Below, in pieces: positions 1 through 12,750 of a DNA stretch of 64,000 nucleotides. Under the pieces are notes generated by a model, which had not been told where the DNA came from, did no database searches, and was given only the letters and a program-made list of their open reading frames with translations. Each line of letters opens with the position of its first letter. The stretch's first letter is position 1. Position numbers and translations under genes: made by a program. The DNA comes from Rhododendron vialii (taxonomy: Eukaryota; Streptophyta; Magnoliopsida; Ericales; Ericaceae): NCBI RefSeq assembly GCF_030253575.1, contig NC_080566.1, forward strand, positions 7,635,501 to 7,699,500, given 5' to 3'.

Positions 1-1399
1 ATTACCTAACTCTATTAATGGAATGAGGTAAACTAACGATTCTACCCCTAAAAAATAGTCACACTGATCTCCTCATCCATAAAAAATTGTCCACACTTAC
101 CCATTTATCTTAACGGTCTTTTTGACAGAAGAGTGCTGATTGGTTAACGATTATAGTTGGGGGGTCTGTATGAGCGATTTTAAATATAAGGGGGTTTTCG
201 TGAAAACAAATGATACTTGAGGAGGATTTCGTGTACCTTCACGATTCTACAATCTACACTATATAGTATAGTACTCCTATATTTTAAGCAAATGTAGTTT
301 CCAAAAATAAAATAAAACTCTATTCTTAATTCTCTCCCCCATTTGGCATTCTCTTAATAAAGAATACCACAAGTTAAAAATAAAATAAAAAAAACCCTTT
401 CAAACTTACTTCCATACTCAAACATTCTCTCATTAAAATTTTTACATTAAATATTAAATCATAAATAATGAGGGGTAAATAATATACCAAGACTTTACCC
501 GTAGCTATAAATAACATTAAACACAAATTGTGTTACACAACATAATATTTTTTATACGGGTAGGATGCTTGTTTTAATTTGTCTTAATGAACTTTTGGTT
601 ATATTTCCTTCAATTTTTATTTTTCTAATCTGTAGAAAAAAACTTAAACGTATAAAAAAATTGTGATCAAGTTTTAAAAAATTCAAAAGTAATATAAAAT
701 ACACAATGTCTTAAAATTCTTTTTTGTCTTTATAAATCGTTTAGGTATATTTTTTTGTGTTCATCTAATCCAGATGAATTCAATACCTTTATTATCTTTA
801 AATAAGTTGAATGAAAAAAGTTGTTAAAATAAATTTATGACATTTTTGACGGATCTTGTAAGAATAAATTTATTTTTGAATACATGTAATTTAAAATTAT
901 ACACCGTCGATGAGTCCATGACCCAACCAAAACACTCTCCCTACAAAAAGAATCAAAAAATGTTTTTTTTATCTGCATAAAAAAATGTCTTTGTATTATA
1001 AACAACAAACGTATTAATGTTTTAAGAGAAATAGATAATTACCTAACCACCCAAAGAAAACTAATCACATTCTCCTCGGATTGTTTGCTATGTTGCAAAC
1101 CTAATTTCGTGGATTTAAATGTTGAATGAATCGAGCATAATTTGGACAATGGATGTTTAAATATAATAATCATGGGATTAATTGGAATAAAAGGATAAAA
1201 TGGAATGGATTGCATTTTATAAAATAAAAGTTTGGGCAGTGAGTTCCTGAACGGGAATGTCGTGACACATGGACAACGGATTAAAAGTGCGTGTTTTGTT
1301 TTGGAGGTATGGTATGGTGCTGCCTGATACCCTAAGGAGATGCCGGGTCGCTCCCGACATACCGGTGTCCGTTTAGGAGATGTTGATTCCGACATGCTT

Positions 1400-1642
1400 A
1401 GGTGACGTTTCGCTTTCTTTTTAAATCATCTTTTTTAAAAAGAAGATAATTTCAAACTCAAATATAATCAAAATGAAAAATAAATTTTTGATTTTTTTTT
1501 TGCACCGTTTAATAGACCTCAATGAAATCTATCAAATAAGATTCATATTAATCGAAAAATTATTTACGTAAACACATGATTTTTGAGATCAAAATTACAT
1601 TCTTTTCAAAAAGTACTTTTTCCAAAAAACTGGAACGGAGCC
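1400..1642. mobile_element. foldback MITE, family X, copy 1
   Basis: Ends are roughly inverted (an AGGTGACGTTTCG-type left end against TGGAACGGAGCC on the right). The interior carries the family signature: a GATAATTTCAAACTC block, GCACCGTTTAATAGA, then ATCTATCAAATAAGATTCAT. The same interior recurs at 1871, 49938, 50783 and 51016. It is non-coding and must have been mobilised in trans if it is a DNA transposon derivative. Confidence 0.6.
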
Positions 1643-1870
1643 TAATTGGCCAAAAAACAAAAAAGGAATTGGAGGATTGACAGTAATCCTATTTTTTCAA
1701 AAATCGTGTTACTATTATTGCTAGAATTTCTTTTTGATAAATTATTTAACAAAGCATAAAAAAACCGTCTTGCTATTATTAGTCCAGTGGGCTGATAACA
1801 AGCACACTTAAAGACAAGAAAAACACGTATTTCTGTGTACTTTTTACCCCTTTAATACACATTCACACAC

Positions 1871-2110
1871 TTAGGTTCCGTTCAGTAACCTTAAATAAGT
1901 ACTTATTTTTTAAAAAGATAATTTCAAGCTCAAAAATAATGTATTTAAGTAAATAATTTTCCTACTAATATGAATTTTGTTTGATAAATCCCATCAAGAT
2001 CTTTTATATGGTGCAAAAAAAATTAAAAAAATATTTTTCATTTACATTATTTTTAAATTTAAAAATATGAAATAAACTGCTTATTTTTTAAAAAGATTTC
2101 TGGATCGGTA
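1871..2110. mobile_element. foldback MITE, family X, copy 2
   Basis: Begins with TTAGGTTCCGTTCAGTAACC and carries AAGTACTTATTTTTTAAAAA, then TCAAGCTCAAAAATAATG, a TTTGATAAATCCCATCAAGA block and a GGTGCAAAAAA motif. The end has ATTTTTTAAAAAGATTTCTG. It lies just upstream of gene 1, so it may sit in the promoter region. Confidence 0.6.
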
Positions 2111-2261
2111 CTTTACTATTGTCGGCTGATTTTAGAATTTTTCTAAAAAAAAAAAGAAAATTATGGGAAAACGACAAGAAAAGACAAGACAACCTTCACT
2201 TCCGATCCTAAAATGTGGCTTTCGAGTCCCATTGACTTTCACAAGAAAACCCCCACCAATG

Positions 2262-2294
<33 letters not shown>
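2262..2294. repeat. (CT)n microsatellite in the 5' leader of gene 1
   Basis: Uninterrupted CT dinucleotides end about 17 bases before the ATG at 2311. CT/C-rich sequence continues with interruptions to about 2600, inside exon 1, and is the direct cause of the Ser-Leu-Pro-rich N terminus. CT-rich leaders are common in plant genes; a role in expression is inference. Confidence 0.9.
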
Positions 2295-2295
<1 letters not shown>

Positions 2296-2310
2296 CCTCC
2301 TCCCACCCCA

Positions 2311-5300
2311 ATGGTTCCTCTCTGCGCTTCCAAACTCTCCCTCCCCCCTTCTCTCTCCTCCCCCATCTCCTCTCTCCTCTTCGACCCACACTCCCTCTCT
2401 CTCTCCCTCTCCCACCCCGACTCCTCCCTCTCCCTCTTCCCCTCTCTCTCCCCCTCCCCCCTCTCTCTCCCCTCCCCCCAAACCCTAATCCCCCCTCCCT
2501 CCTCCTCCTCCACCTTCCTCCGCCTCCAAAACCCTACCAACCCCACCACCACCACCCTCTTCCTCGTCTCCTCCCCCCTCCGCGGCGGCTCCTCCGTCCT
2601 CCTCCGCTTCTACACCCTCCTCAAAATAACCTCCCAATTCGCTAAAACCCACGTCATTTGCAATCAAACCGGGTTAAATTTCGACGAAAACAAGTCAGGA
2701 GTGGTTTTCAATGTCAGCCACGGCGTGTCGATCAAGCTCGTGGGGTCGGTTAACGTTTTTGTTATGTACTCGGTTTCGAATGCGAAGGTTTGGGTTTTTG
2801 CAGTGAAGATGATGGATGATGATGGGGTGAGTGTGAAGCTGATGAAGTGTGCTGTGATTGATTGTATTGTGCCTGTTTTCGCGGTTAGTGTTTCGTATGG
2901 GTACTTGATGTTGGGAGAGGAGAATGGGGTTAGGGTTTTTGCTTTGAGGCCACTTGTGAAAGGGAGAGTTGTTAAGAGACGTCAAGGGGAGATTAGGGAG
3001 TTGAGTAATGGGAAATTGGAAGGTCAAAGTTTACCGAACGGAGTGCATCACACAATCAGAACAATTGAAGGTGAAGGGACTATGGAGATATGTTCTAATA
3101 ACGGGTACTTGGAATGGAAGAGTGATAAGCATTGCGATTCTGGTATGTACCGATGTACTGTGTTTTATTTTGTGTATGATTTGTTTTGCTAAGACCCGCA
3201 TAGAAGTATGCCACTGACATGAGAAAAGCCAAAGCAACGGTAGTATTTAATCATTCATAGGTGCGGCTAACTCCCCATGAGGTAATTGTACGATTTTCCA
3301 AGGTAAAAGAGCTCCTGACAAATTCGAAACAAAAATAAAGGAACATAGTTCCAATAAAGGGTACCCGAGCTTTAGTTTCAACTTGGTATGCAGTGGCAAG
3401 TCTGCATATCTGGCAGTTAGGTCTCCACCAATGACCAAACAATGTTTTGGAACAAATTTGAATTGCTATTGTTTTGTTGAGGTTGAAAATTTGTAGTCTT
3501 GTTATGCCTATTAAGTGTTTTTGTTTGCATTTGTTGAAGCACAAGACTCACACCCATGTGCACACTATGTCTATGTGGGGCTTGAATACAATGCCTTTTC
3601 CTATTGGGGTGGCTGGAGATTAAACTTAACCTAATGGCTAGTGGTATTCAATTAGTCTGTCAGTCTCCATATACCAACTGTTAACTACGAGAATATTTAG
3701 TCTGGTTATCCACAAGTGTTTCTGTTTGCATTTGCTGAATCATAAGACACGAACCGGGGGATGGTGCTGTGTGGCACCGTGACCTTTGGATTGCTAACAG
3801 ACAGCCCGGATGTGCACAGCACCATCCCCCGGAAATCACAATGTACGGGACTTGAACACAGCACCTTCCCATTTGTGAATGATGGGAGATTCAAAACTTA
3901 AGCTGACAGCTTGTGGTGTTCTGTTAGTCCCGGTGTTCTATGTTGATTTGTGTTGTGTATGATTTGTTTTGTTACGGCAATTTACGGTAGTGCCTCTTGT
4001 AGTTAGACAGCTTTAATTTCAATTTGGTATGCAGTGCCAAGTCTGCATATCTGGCAGTTAGGTTTCCACCCAACATTGCTTCTGAACAAATTTGAATTGC
4101 TGTTGTTTTGTTAAGGTTGAAAATTTGTTGTCTTGTGATGCCTGTTAAGTGTTTTTGTATGCTTTTGTTGAAGCATACAACTCACACCCATGTGCGCTCT
4201 ATGTCTTTATGGGAATTGAATACACCTCCTTTCCCTGTTGAGGTGGCCGGCGATTGAACTTAACCTAATTGCTAGGGGTATTCAAGCAGTCTGTCAGTTA
4301 GGCTAAGATTCTACTATTGACTAAATCAAAATGGGCTAAATTGACTAAATGCACTTGTTTTTCCACTATTCAAGACAAGTCATTTCATCTAAGTAAATGG
4401 ACTAAATGGTGTTTTTAGTGGAAACAAGTTGTCTTTTACCAACTGGTAACTTCGAAAATGTTTAGTCTTGTTATCCACATGTTTCTGTTCGCATTTGGTG
4501 AATCATAAGACACACCAACATTTGCACAATATATGGGACTTGAACACAGCACCTTCCCATTAGTGGGTGGCAGGAGATTCAAACTTAAGCTGACAGCTTG
4601 TGGTGTTCTGTCAGTCCTAGGATTTCCCATTAGTGGGTAACAGGAGATTCAAACTTAAGCTGATAGCTTGTGGTGTTCTGTCAGTCCCAGTATGCAAACA
4701 AGTATATATCAGTTTGATTGACTTTGAGATTTATATTTACTACTGGTGACTAGAAATTAGGTTACCTGCTTCATCGTTTGACAATGACATGGCCTTTCGA
4801 CAGAAAGTTTATTCTGTATTTTACTATGGAAGGGAACACCAAATCTAAAACAGTAGACTTGCTTACGGCTTTCTTTTCTTTGTTTCAAAGAAATATTGTG
4901 GAAGACCCATTTTTGGTCGATTTGTACCTAAAGCAAGAGCTGAATTCATGAAACGTATTTGGTGTCTCAAGAGGACATGTTGGGCAGAGGGACACCTGGT
5001 AGACTCATACTTCAAATTGATGGCGTTAAGGGTCTTATAATTTCCAGCCAATTAATGCGAATGCCATACTGAAACAAATGGTATGCTCCTAATTTTATAA
5101 GAAGCTATTGTTGTTCCAGTTGTTTAATCTTGTTGGCATTTATGGTAGGTTTGTTTCGACTTAGTGAAATACAAGATAGTATCACCAATGAGCTCTCTCT
5201 CATGTCTCTCAGTTTCAGAAGTCGTGCTTGGTGAGTTGTGCCTAAGTCATTGATTAGCCAATCTTACTGGTGGTTCACTGCTATGTCTCGTTGACCAAAT

Positions 5301-8300
5301 GAAAATATGGTCCGAGAACTACCAAATTTGACATGTTTGGCACTTTTAGTTTGTGCTATTTGTTGATATCTACGTCAGTTGTCACTTGTTTATTAACCTT
5401 CCTTAATACTATCACATAGTGTGATTCTGCAAATGACTAGGACATTTGTATTTTGTACTACTATTCAGTTAACCGGGTTGTTTTTGTTTGGTTATCCCTC
5501 ACCGAATATTTCTTATTTATTGTATATCATTTTTGTATAATTTGATTGCGTTGTCTTTGTTCAACTACAAGTTTCTTCACTTTTGCAGCGTTCCTTATGG
5601 ATGAGATCTCTGAAACTGTTCATTTTTTTCATTGCTACAGCAGCTGATAGTGCATTATAACTTGCAGTGAAGTTGAAGTCTGTAAAACTGGGACAAGACT
5701 CTAAAGGAGGGAGCACTTGTTTTGCGTCATTTAAGAACAAGGAGGTTGACAGCTACAAACTTAGTAAGGTGCCATTGCAGCCGGCAAAGGCAATTTCCAT
5801 CCAGGCTTTGTCCCCGAAAAAGTTTCTGATATTGGATTCAGTAGGACAGTTGCATCTAATGTGTCTCTCACTTCCTGTCGTCCCTGTCGGCGGGTCAGAT
5901 ATTCATTGCCATGTGAAGCAGTTAACCAACACCATGAAAGTTGAAAAGCTGGTTGTTCTTCCTGACGTGTCAACAAGTACGCAGTAATTATTATCGTCTT
6001 CTTGACTTTTCACAATGCATCATGATGTGATGTTTTGCTCCATTCTATCAATAACTTCTCGCATGCTATAATGATTAACAGGAATAATGGAAGATGAATC
6101 TTCTTCTTGACTATCTGCAAAACATGCTTCAATTATTTTGTATCTTACTGTCTTGGGCTGGATCAATTAAGTCAACGATGGATTGTTGCTTGCTAGTTGA
6201 GAAATTGATACTTAAACCAGTCATTTCTACAATCGCTTTTCAATAATTATCAGAAGTTGATATTGTACAACAATTTCCAGAACAATTATTTATTGGAGTT
6301 AGCTTTCTCCTGATGAACTAGTTGATTCTAGATCATAAACTTCTCTTGGGTGTGCACATGATTAGGTGGGTAACCAGCCAACCTGTCAAAAGAAAACACG
6401 TACGAAAGAAACTAAAAGATGAAGAAAAGTTGGTAACATGCTAATGCTATGATCTTTTTTCCTTCGTGAAATTAGATTACACTTAATTTTCCAACTGATG
6501 TTCACCTCGTTTTTTAATAGGTTCAATCCGAAAAACTTTAATATGTAGGGAGTTTCGTTATTTGTAAAGGTTACAGCAGCGTTTATTGTCCATGAGGCTG
6601 CATTTTGTTCTGCCCCGTTACTCCTGACTTTGGAATCGTGACATATGAAAAGTCACTTGCCATGAGTTGTGGGAACCTGTTTACTTTGTTCAATTTTGCC
6701 GATGCTTCTTCTGAAAAAAAATGAGGTGGTTATTCTTGATCGCTGCCAACAGCTAAAAGGAAGTTACAATTATCTTGCAGGAACGCAAACTGTTTGGATA
6801 TCAGATGGATGCCATACATTGCACATGCTGGCAGTATCTGAAATGGATACTTCTGTAGGAGAAAAAGAGAATAAAGACAGCGAGGAAAAGCCTGTGGGGA
6901 TTTCAGGTCATTGCAGTTGTGACTTATATTGTTTTAAGCTCATTAATCAATCTTGCCTGATTGACGTCTTGATAAAGCCACGACTTTGTTGGGGAAAAAG
7001 GCATTTGGATGAAGTCAGGACCCTCTTTTACGTGGTTTGAACTTTTATGAGTTTGCTTTGAGATGGAGCACTGTGCTGCATGAATGACAAAATGAGGAGA
7101 ACTTGTTTTGCCTGACATCTGTCTGGCTTGCAATCTCATGCCATCATTGTTGTGGTCGATGGGTCGTTAAATGATTTATTATCTGTCTGTCCAGTTTGAA
7201 CTGATATTTGCATCCTGTTTTTCTGACACATTATTGTCCAGAGTTCAGTTTGATTTTTGGGCAGAACATGCAAGTATTTTGATGTGGTTCTCACTTCTCT
7301 TCAATCCTTCAAGATGTTGCCTCTGTAACAAGTTCTCATTAGAATCAAACTTATTACAACAGCATAGCTCTTCTTGTTCCTCTTCTTCAAAGGTTTTCCT
7401 TTTATCATCTCCATCCAATTAGGGATTAAAAACTCTCTAAAAATGGAACTAGAATTATTCTCCGAATCGCATGTGCCTTTAGGTTCAATTTGCATGCGCC
7501 CCAAGCACATCCTGGTATTCTATAGGGATGCAATGTGCCTCATGCACATCTACTCTCTGCGTCGCATGTGCCCTAGGCAGAATTAGCACGCGTCCCAAGC
7601 GCATCCAGGTTTTCTCCTGTGATATGATGCGGCTCAGGCACATTTACTCTGCACCTTGGACGCACTTAGTCAAATTGCCTAGATCATTCCTCTTCTGCCT
7701 TTGGCTCATTGGGACTTCATGTTAGCCATTCCTTGGGACTTCATGTTTGCACATTGGGCTCATTTTGTTTTTCCTTGTCATGCTCGGGCATGGAATTCAT
7801 TTCTAAGTATTTTAGTTGAACCCCCCATGATGTGACCAACCACTTGATTAATTGGATCGTTTCTTTGTGGATTCCTATACCAATCTTTTGTAGAGGTGTC
7901 TCAGAACATTAGTTGATCATTTCGCCTAATGTCCTACTCCTACCACTGGGCTAGATGCTTCTTCCCTTGTCTCCCTGGGTAAGGAATTCATTTTCAGGTA
8001 TTTTAGTCAAACCCCGGTGCAGGTGAACTGCCACTTAATATCTCCCCGCTGGGCAAGATGGCTAGTTCCTAAGTATTTTAGTTACTTTTATCTCTTGTTG
8101 TGGTTTCCATATTTCGTTTTTGGGTAAACCCAGTTAGTTGTTTTACTTGGTTTTCACAGAATTGGGAGGCTGCTTTGAGCTGTATTATTTTACATTTCAT
8201 TTTTAAATAAGTGGATCTCTTGTTAGGGAACATGGTTAACATTTGTTGTCTAATTATCTCTTGCATCTTAACCTTGGATCATAACAACGGGATTCTTGGT

Positions 8301-8843
8301 GTTTCATAGTATGTTGGGGAATTGGAATTAAACTGTCTTGTTTTGTTTTGCTAGTTATTCAAGCCATATTTGCCTGTGAAAAGATTGAAGATGTGATTCC
8401 TTTGGCTACAAATGCAGTTTTGCTTCTTGGACAAGGTATGGTGTTGGGTTTTTTGAAGAGATTATTCCATGTCAATTGACAGATGGTACGCTGTTAGTCA
8501 TACTACTGAAGAACTTTCATGGGAAATTATATCTAAGCTTTCGTCTTTGCTAATAAAACCTAATGAACTTTCAGTGCTCTAATTCAAATTACTCACTGGC
8601 GTATATTTTTGTTCATGTATTGTATATCTGGCACTAGGTTTCTTTTGTGGTTGGTAGGGGAATAATAGTTATGGGCTTGTGGCACATTTCTTCTGGGAAT
8701 GCTATGCCGAGCAATTAACTTAGTATCAAGATTTAATATCTTAAGTATTTTTGTATTCTAATTCTTCATTCTTTTCTTTTCTTAGTCTTGAGATTTGTTG
8801 TATCTACTCTGCAGGAAACTTATATGCGTATACAATTTCATGA
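2311..8843 (+). CDS. conserved plant protein of unknown function (5 exons, 458 aa)
   Basis: Rebuilt from exons 2311-3142, 5668-5976, 6781-6906, 8355-8435 and 8815-8843; every junction is GT-AG and every intron is phase 1, and the joined frame is open to a TGA at 8841. The first ~80 residues are a Ser/Leu/Pro low-complexity stretch written by CT-rich DNA. After it comes an ordered beta-rich-looking region (for example [20 protein letters not shown], and [20 protein letters not shown] in exon 2). Exons 3-5 read [10 protein letters not shown], then [18 protein letters not shown], then [11 protein letters not shown] at the C terminus. Alternating hydrophobic strands suggest a WD40/propeller-like fold, but I see no clear repeat signature, so this is inference. 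I recognise the style of a conserved plant hypothetical protein but cannot name it. No signal peptide or membrane span is obvious. Start: ATG 2311 follows the 5' CT repeat; an overlapping frame from 2163 is judged a compositional shadow. Confidence 0.82.
3371..4690. repeat. tandem segmental duplication inside intron 1 of gene 1, with SINE-like sequence
   Basis: Block 3371-3570 (starting AGCTTTAGTTTCAACTTGGT) recurs at 4009-4204, and block 3677-3940 recurs at 4436-4690, in the same order. A unit of about 640-760 bp has therefore been duplicated within the 2.5 kb first intron. The second copy ends with a further ~72 bp tandem partial copy (AGGAGATTCAAACTTAAGCT twice). Read on the minus strand, GGTGCTGTGTTCAAGTCCC resembles the B box of a tRNA-derived SINE; I see no confident A box. 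Confidence 0.75.
3754..3832. mobile_element. 79-bp perfect-ended palindromic insertion in one duplicate
   Basis: Ends CCGGGGGATGGTGCTGTG and CACAGCACCATCCCCCGG are exact inverted repeats of 18 bp. The corresponding place in the second duplicate (about 4512) lacks this sequence, so it was either inserted into the first copy or lost from the second. Very short for a MITE; it could also be a self-complementary remnant. Confidence 0.6.
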
Positions 8844-8891
8844 AGATATTTGAGGGTTATTCTATAGTGGTGAGTCCAGTTGAAGTTTTGT

Positions 8892-9261
8892 AAGCCGTTC
8901 GGTTAAATAAGCCAAGTGGCTTATTTTTTTGTCCTTATTCAAATTTTTTTTCGCATTTGTTAGTTTTTCGTCAATTTTCTGGGGATTATTGCTTCGTCAT
9001 GATGAACGGAATCTAAAAAGTAAAAAATTACGATCGAAACCTAATTTTTTTGAATAAAGACAAAAATAAGCCAATAAGCCATTTTTTTCGTCTTTATTCA
9101 AAAACAAAAATGGATTTCGATCGTAATTTTTTACTTTTTAGATTTCTCGTCATGAAGAAGCAATAATCCCCAAAAAATTGACAAAAAACTAACAAATGCA
9201 AAAAAAAATTTGAATAAGGACAAAAAAATAAGCCAAGTGGCTTATTTAGCCGAATGGCCTG
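8892..9261. mobile_element. long-palindrome MITE, family Y, copy 1
   Basis: Left TTAAATAAGCCAAGTGGCTT pairs with right AAGCCAAGTGGCTTATTTAG in inverted orientation, and the arms stay complementary almost to the centre (about 170 bp each). Family signature: GTCTTTATTCAAA, GCATTTGTTAGTTTT, a TCGTCATGA block, and AAAAAGTAAAAAATTACGAT. It lies about 50 bp after the stop of gene 1, probably within or next to its 3' untranslated region. Confidence 0.8.
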
Positions 9262-10195
9262 AATTTGCTTAAATTTCTGGTTGATGAGTATGAGATTCAC
9301 CTGGAAACTGCTGTAGCTGCTCAATATAGAATCACTACAAGTAGAACCAGTTATGAAGTAGTTTCATTAGTTAAAAAGGCTATAGATGCCAACTGGGAGT
9401 CTTGTTCCACTTTGGTTTTTAATATGCAGATTTGTGCCTTGCAGCATTTCATTGCCTTGGCTGTTTATTTTCCAGGGCATTTATCCAAGCCAGTTTACTT
9501 CCAATTTTTGCCTGTTGAGGGGATTCAGGGATCACAAGTTATGTTGAGGAAGTAAGTTTGATACTTGATTCCACCAAGTTTTCAAATTTAGCATTCCCAA
9601 TCTACTTTACCAATTGGAAGATGAAATATGTAACTTGTTTTTGTCTTAAATACAGTTGGCTGATCTGGTTCTTTCTGATTCCCATCGGTCCGTCTTTTAG
9701 CATGTCACTCTAGTCATGAGCTGCAGTTGTCTCTTATATATTGTGTTGTTCATGACTCCAAGGCCACTGAGCTCTTGAAGGTATGTGGGACCTGGCCCTT
9801 AAACCTTTTTTCAGAGGTTAATTTTTTCCTTTCAGATAGACATAATCTTACTTTTAGAGGGGTGTTCAAACAGGGCGAGACGGAATGAGATCTTCCACTG
9901 ATTCATGGAAAAGAATAGGAGACTAGGAGTTTGTATTTGTGCTAATAACTTCTAGACTTTGCCAAAAGAATTTAAGATACTCTACATTGTGAACACTAAT
10001 GCAAAAAATCATTTTGCCTTGCAGATAATTTCATTCTGCTAGTATTATTTAAAATCTCCACCCTCAATAGGTAAAAGGTGCATTAATATCCGAGGAAAGT
10101 GTGTTGATAGTTGTGAAAGTGTTTTAATATCCAAACTTGTTTAGAATTATTGGGATGTTATTCTCCGTCTAGTGGGCGGAGGTTAGCAAGACCGT
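9262..10195. other. unresolved sequence downstream of gene 1
   Basis: Contains a plus-strand open frame of 96 codons (9265-9555) that matches no family I recognise and lacks a good start or splice context. It could be part of a long 3' untranslated region, a decayed gene fragment or chance. I do not call it a gene. Confidence 0.4.
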
Positions 10196-10197
10196 TA

Positions 10198-10449
10198 CTC
10201 CCTCCATCAGTCCATCCCAATTCGATAGTCCCTCGTTTTATTTTAACCAGAAGATAAAAAAAACTAATTATATCTTTAAATTGGTAATGAAATTTATATA
10301 TATCAAATATGGAATTTGTTTGATGGATTTTGTTTAGTTCTAGAATACAATGTTTTTAAAATCACAAAACATTATAAATTACAAGATATAATCAATTGAA
10401 AAAGTGGCACAAACTCCCAAAAAGAACTGTTAAATTGGGACGGAGGAAG
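10198..10449. mobile_element. Stowaway-like MITE with TA target site
   Basis: Left end CTCCCTCCATCAGTCCATCC and right end TTGGGACGGAGGAAG are imperfect inverted repeats, with TA at 10196-10197 and at 10450-10451. CTCCCTCCGTYCC termini and TA duplication are established marks of Stowaway (Tc1/mariner) MITEs in plants. 252 bp, non-coding. Confidence 0.8.
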
Positions 10450-11508
10450 TATTTAATTAACTAGAAGATTGATTATGGTTTCAGTTTAGCTTCTTTTTCC
10501 TTATTTTGCCATAAGAAACGTAAGTTCTCTACGATCAATATTCAAACATTTCATATCATGTTTTTATGTCCCATAACATCCTTAGAGACATGTTATCTAA
10601 TAGCAGTAGCGGCCCAGACTCTCCAGAGCATGATATATTATAGATTTTAAAGTGCCATGACAATCAGAATGGAATTGTTTCATTTGCAAATGATCTCCAC
10701 CTAAACTTTTGAATTGTACTGTCTGCAGAAAAAATGCCATGGGGACCAGTCGGAGATGCCTTTCAGTGGAGTTCCGAAGAGCAGGCAAGAATAGGATCTT
10801 TCAACAAATCTAGCCAATCTCTGGGCCTGCTCGCGTACAAGACGAACGTGTGGCAAAGACACAAACCTTTTGACAGCTATTTTACTGGTTTTCTGCTCCC
10901 ATCTGTGGTTCTGGTATAGTTTCCAGATTGTCAGGGGGGAGGACCAAACCAGCATCCAGCCGAAAGGGTCATGAAGGTATGGGTTTACTTTTCCTACTGT
11001 AAGATTTACTCCAGGTAGTATGTACTGCCATCCATATGCCTGTAAGGATTCGAAAACTAAATACAATCGGACTCCTGCACTCAAACCTAGGGCTGAATCC
11101 GCTTTTGTCTGTTATGGCACTATTCGTGCAACCGCCGTCCCCCGAATAGTATTTCAAGCACCATTGATGTGAAGTGCTATGAACTTGCATTCTTTCATGA
11201 TCTGTTGATTTCCGTTTCTTTTTCTCGATTGAATCCCTAAAGTTAGCTCAAATTAGAATTGTGTTTCTGTTTGTTAAAATGCGGGACTATATGGAGTTCA
11301 TGCGAAAGTTGGAGGGCTCAAATAGAGAGACCAAAACCTATTTAATTTACCCTTCGATAGATTGGGACCAATTTGTGTTTTGAGACATCCAATGGTCCCC
11401 ATTCTTTCCATCAGACCTGCAGTTTTTAGTACTCACTGAAAACGGAGTACAGGATATTCAACATTATCTATTCCCTACTACGGAGTACTTCTCTCCATTC
11501 ATCAATTA

Positions 11509-11741
11509 CTCCCTCCGTTCTCATATTGCTGGTCCTCTACGAAAAGACCTGCAGTTTTTGGAAAAAAAGTTAAAAAGTATTTCTGTTCATATTTTGTTAA
11601 ACTTATTCACACCAAATTAAAGATGTCAATTAGTTCTTTAATTTGGTGTCAAGAAATTTTAAAAATTTGTGTGCATAGGTACTTTATTTTTAGATTTTGA
11701 AATTGTACGTCTTTTCTCAGACGATCGACAATGAGGGAGCG
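11509..11741. mobile_element. Stowaway-like MITE, degraded right end
   Basis: Left end CTCCCTCCGTTCTCATATTG preceded by TA at 11507-11508. The right end ACAATGAGGGAGCG is recognisable but eroded. Internal GGTGTCAAGAAATTTT matches the interior of the element near 40256, so both are one subfamily. Confidence 0.7.
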
Positions 11742-12715
11742 CTATTATGGCGTGGTCAAAAATTTGAAAAGAAAATGGAAGAAAAATAGGATTAGTCCTA
11801 CATATTTTTCAGTCGATCTATAGATTAATAGTTGTAAAAACTAGAGGATAAATTCACCCCTTTAAATTGGGAGAAAAAAATCCGTCCCCTCCCCGTTTTC
11901 CACCTCTGAACGAATGAAGATTTTATATCATGTCACACGAGTTGTTAGACTCGTGTGCCAGACAAAGGGAGGTCCTTCTAAGCCTCTTTTGATGGTTCAA
12001 GCCGTTGAGTTGGGAGATTGTACATCGATCGAACCTGCTTGAACAAATTATAGTTATCTTAAGACAGACGGATTGTCAAGTGTTCGCCGACTATTTTCCA
12101 AGAGAGATTGTTGATTTTAGTGCTCACCGCCAGTTGAGTGCTTGACAAGCGTGTGAGCGCTAATCAAGCACGGGTAAAGTTGGAGGGTAAGTTGGTTTGG
12201 GTGACGTGGTCCTTTTAGTGGGTTCATTTGGAGAGTTCTTAGTTTGGTGGCTCTATGAGAGTTACGAATACAACCGACTATTATTATCTTCTCATTCATG
12301 ATTCTCGTGACAAAATAGATAGCTCATCAAGCCTTTTCAATATCCGATTAACCTAAACTTTTGCATAAGGATTTAAACTGCTAATAATTGCTACTACAAA
12401 TGAAGGCTTGAATCTTGATATAAAACCATGATACAATTCACAGGAATTAGATGAATAGGACAAGTTAAGTACATGATATGAAAATGAAGCTCCCTGTTGA
12501 ATTGAGGGATTTAAATGAAGCAGATGGGCCTGTGGCTGTAAGTACTGGGAGGGAAAACCAGACAAAACCCTATCCCTATCATGAGACCTACTTAGCATGC
12601 AGATGAGACAATCCATATGCATGTGTTGCTGTAATATGATGATTATGATAGAAACCCTTTCTCTCACTTCCAGGAGGATGATGATGACAACCACATGCCC
12701 CCCCATCACATGCGC

Positions 12716-12750
<35 letters not shown>

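Larger units (their letters stand above)
1..2160. other. AT-rich intergenic DNA upstream of gene 1
   Basis: No gene recognised. Mostly A/T homopolymer-rich sequence with two copies of a short foldback family (listed separately at about 1400 and 1871). The 118-codon open frame on the minus strand at 1039-1395 resembles no family I know and has no splice or codon signal supporting it. Confidence 0.6.

Noticed and set aside
2163..2645. 160-codon plus frame starting upstream of gene 1's ATG, and minus frames of Glu/Arg/Gly
   Set aside because: Products of CT-rich DNA. Only the 2311 frame continues into conserved-looking sequence and joins downstream exons in phase.
9265..9555. 96-codon plus frame downstream of gene 1
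   Set aside because: Does not extend gene 1, which already ends in a conserved-looking NLYAYTIS at 8841. No family recognised.
10701..11084. 127-codon minus frame and 61-codon plus frame near 10.7-11.1 kb
   Set aside because: No recognisable domain, and no compatible splice partner found. The plus strand has a CTGCAG acceptor-like site at 10728, but the following frame ends within about 20 codons.
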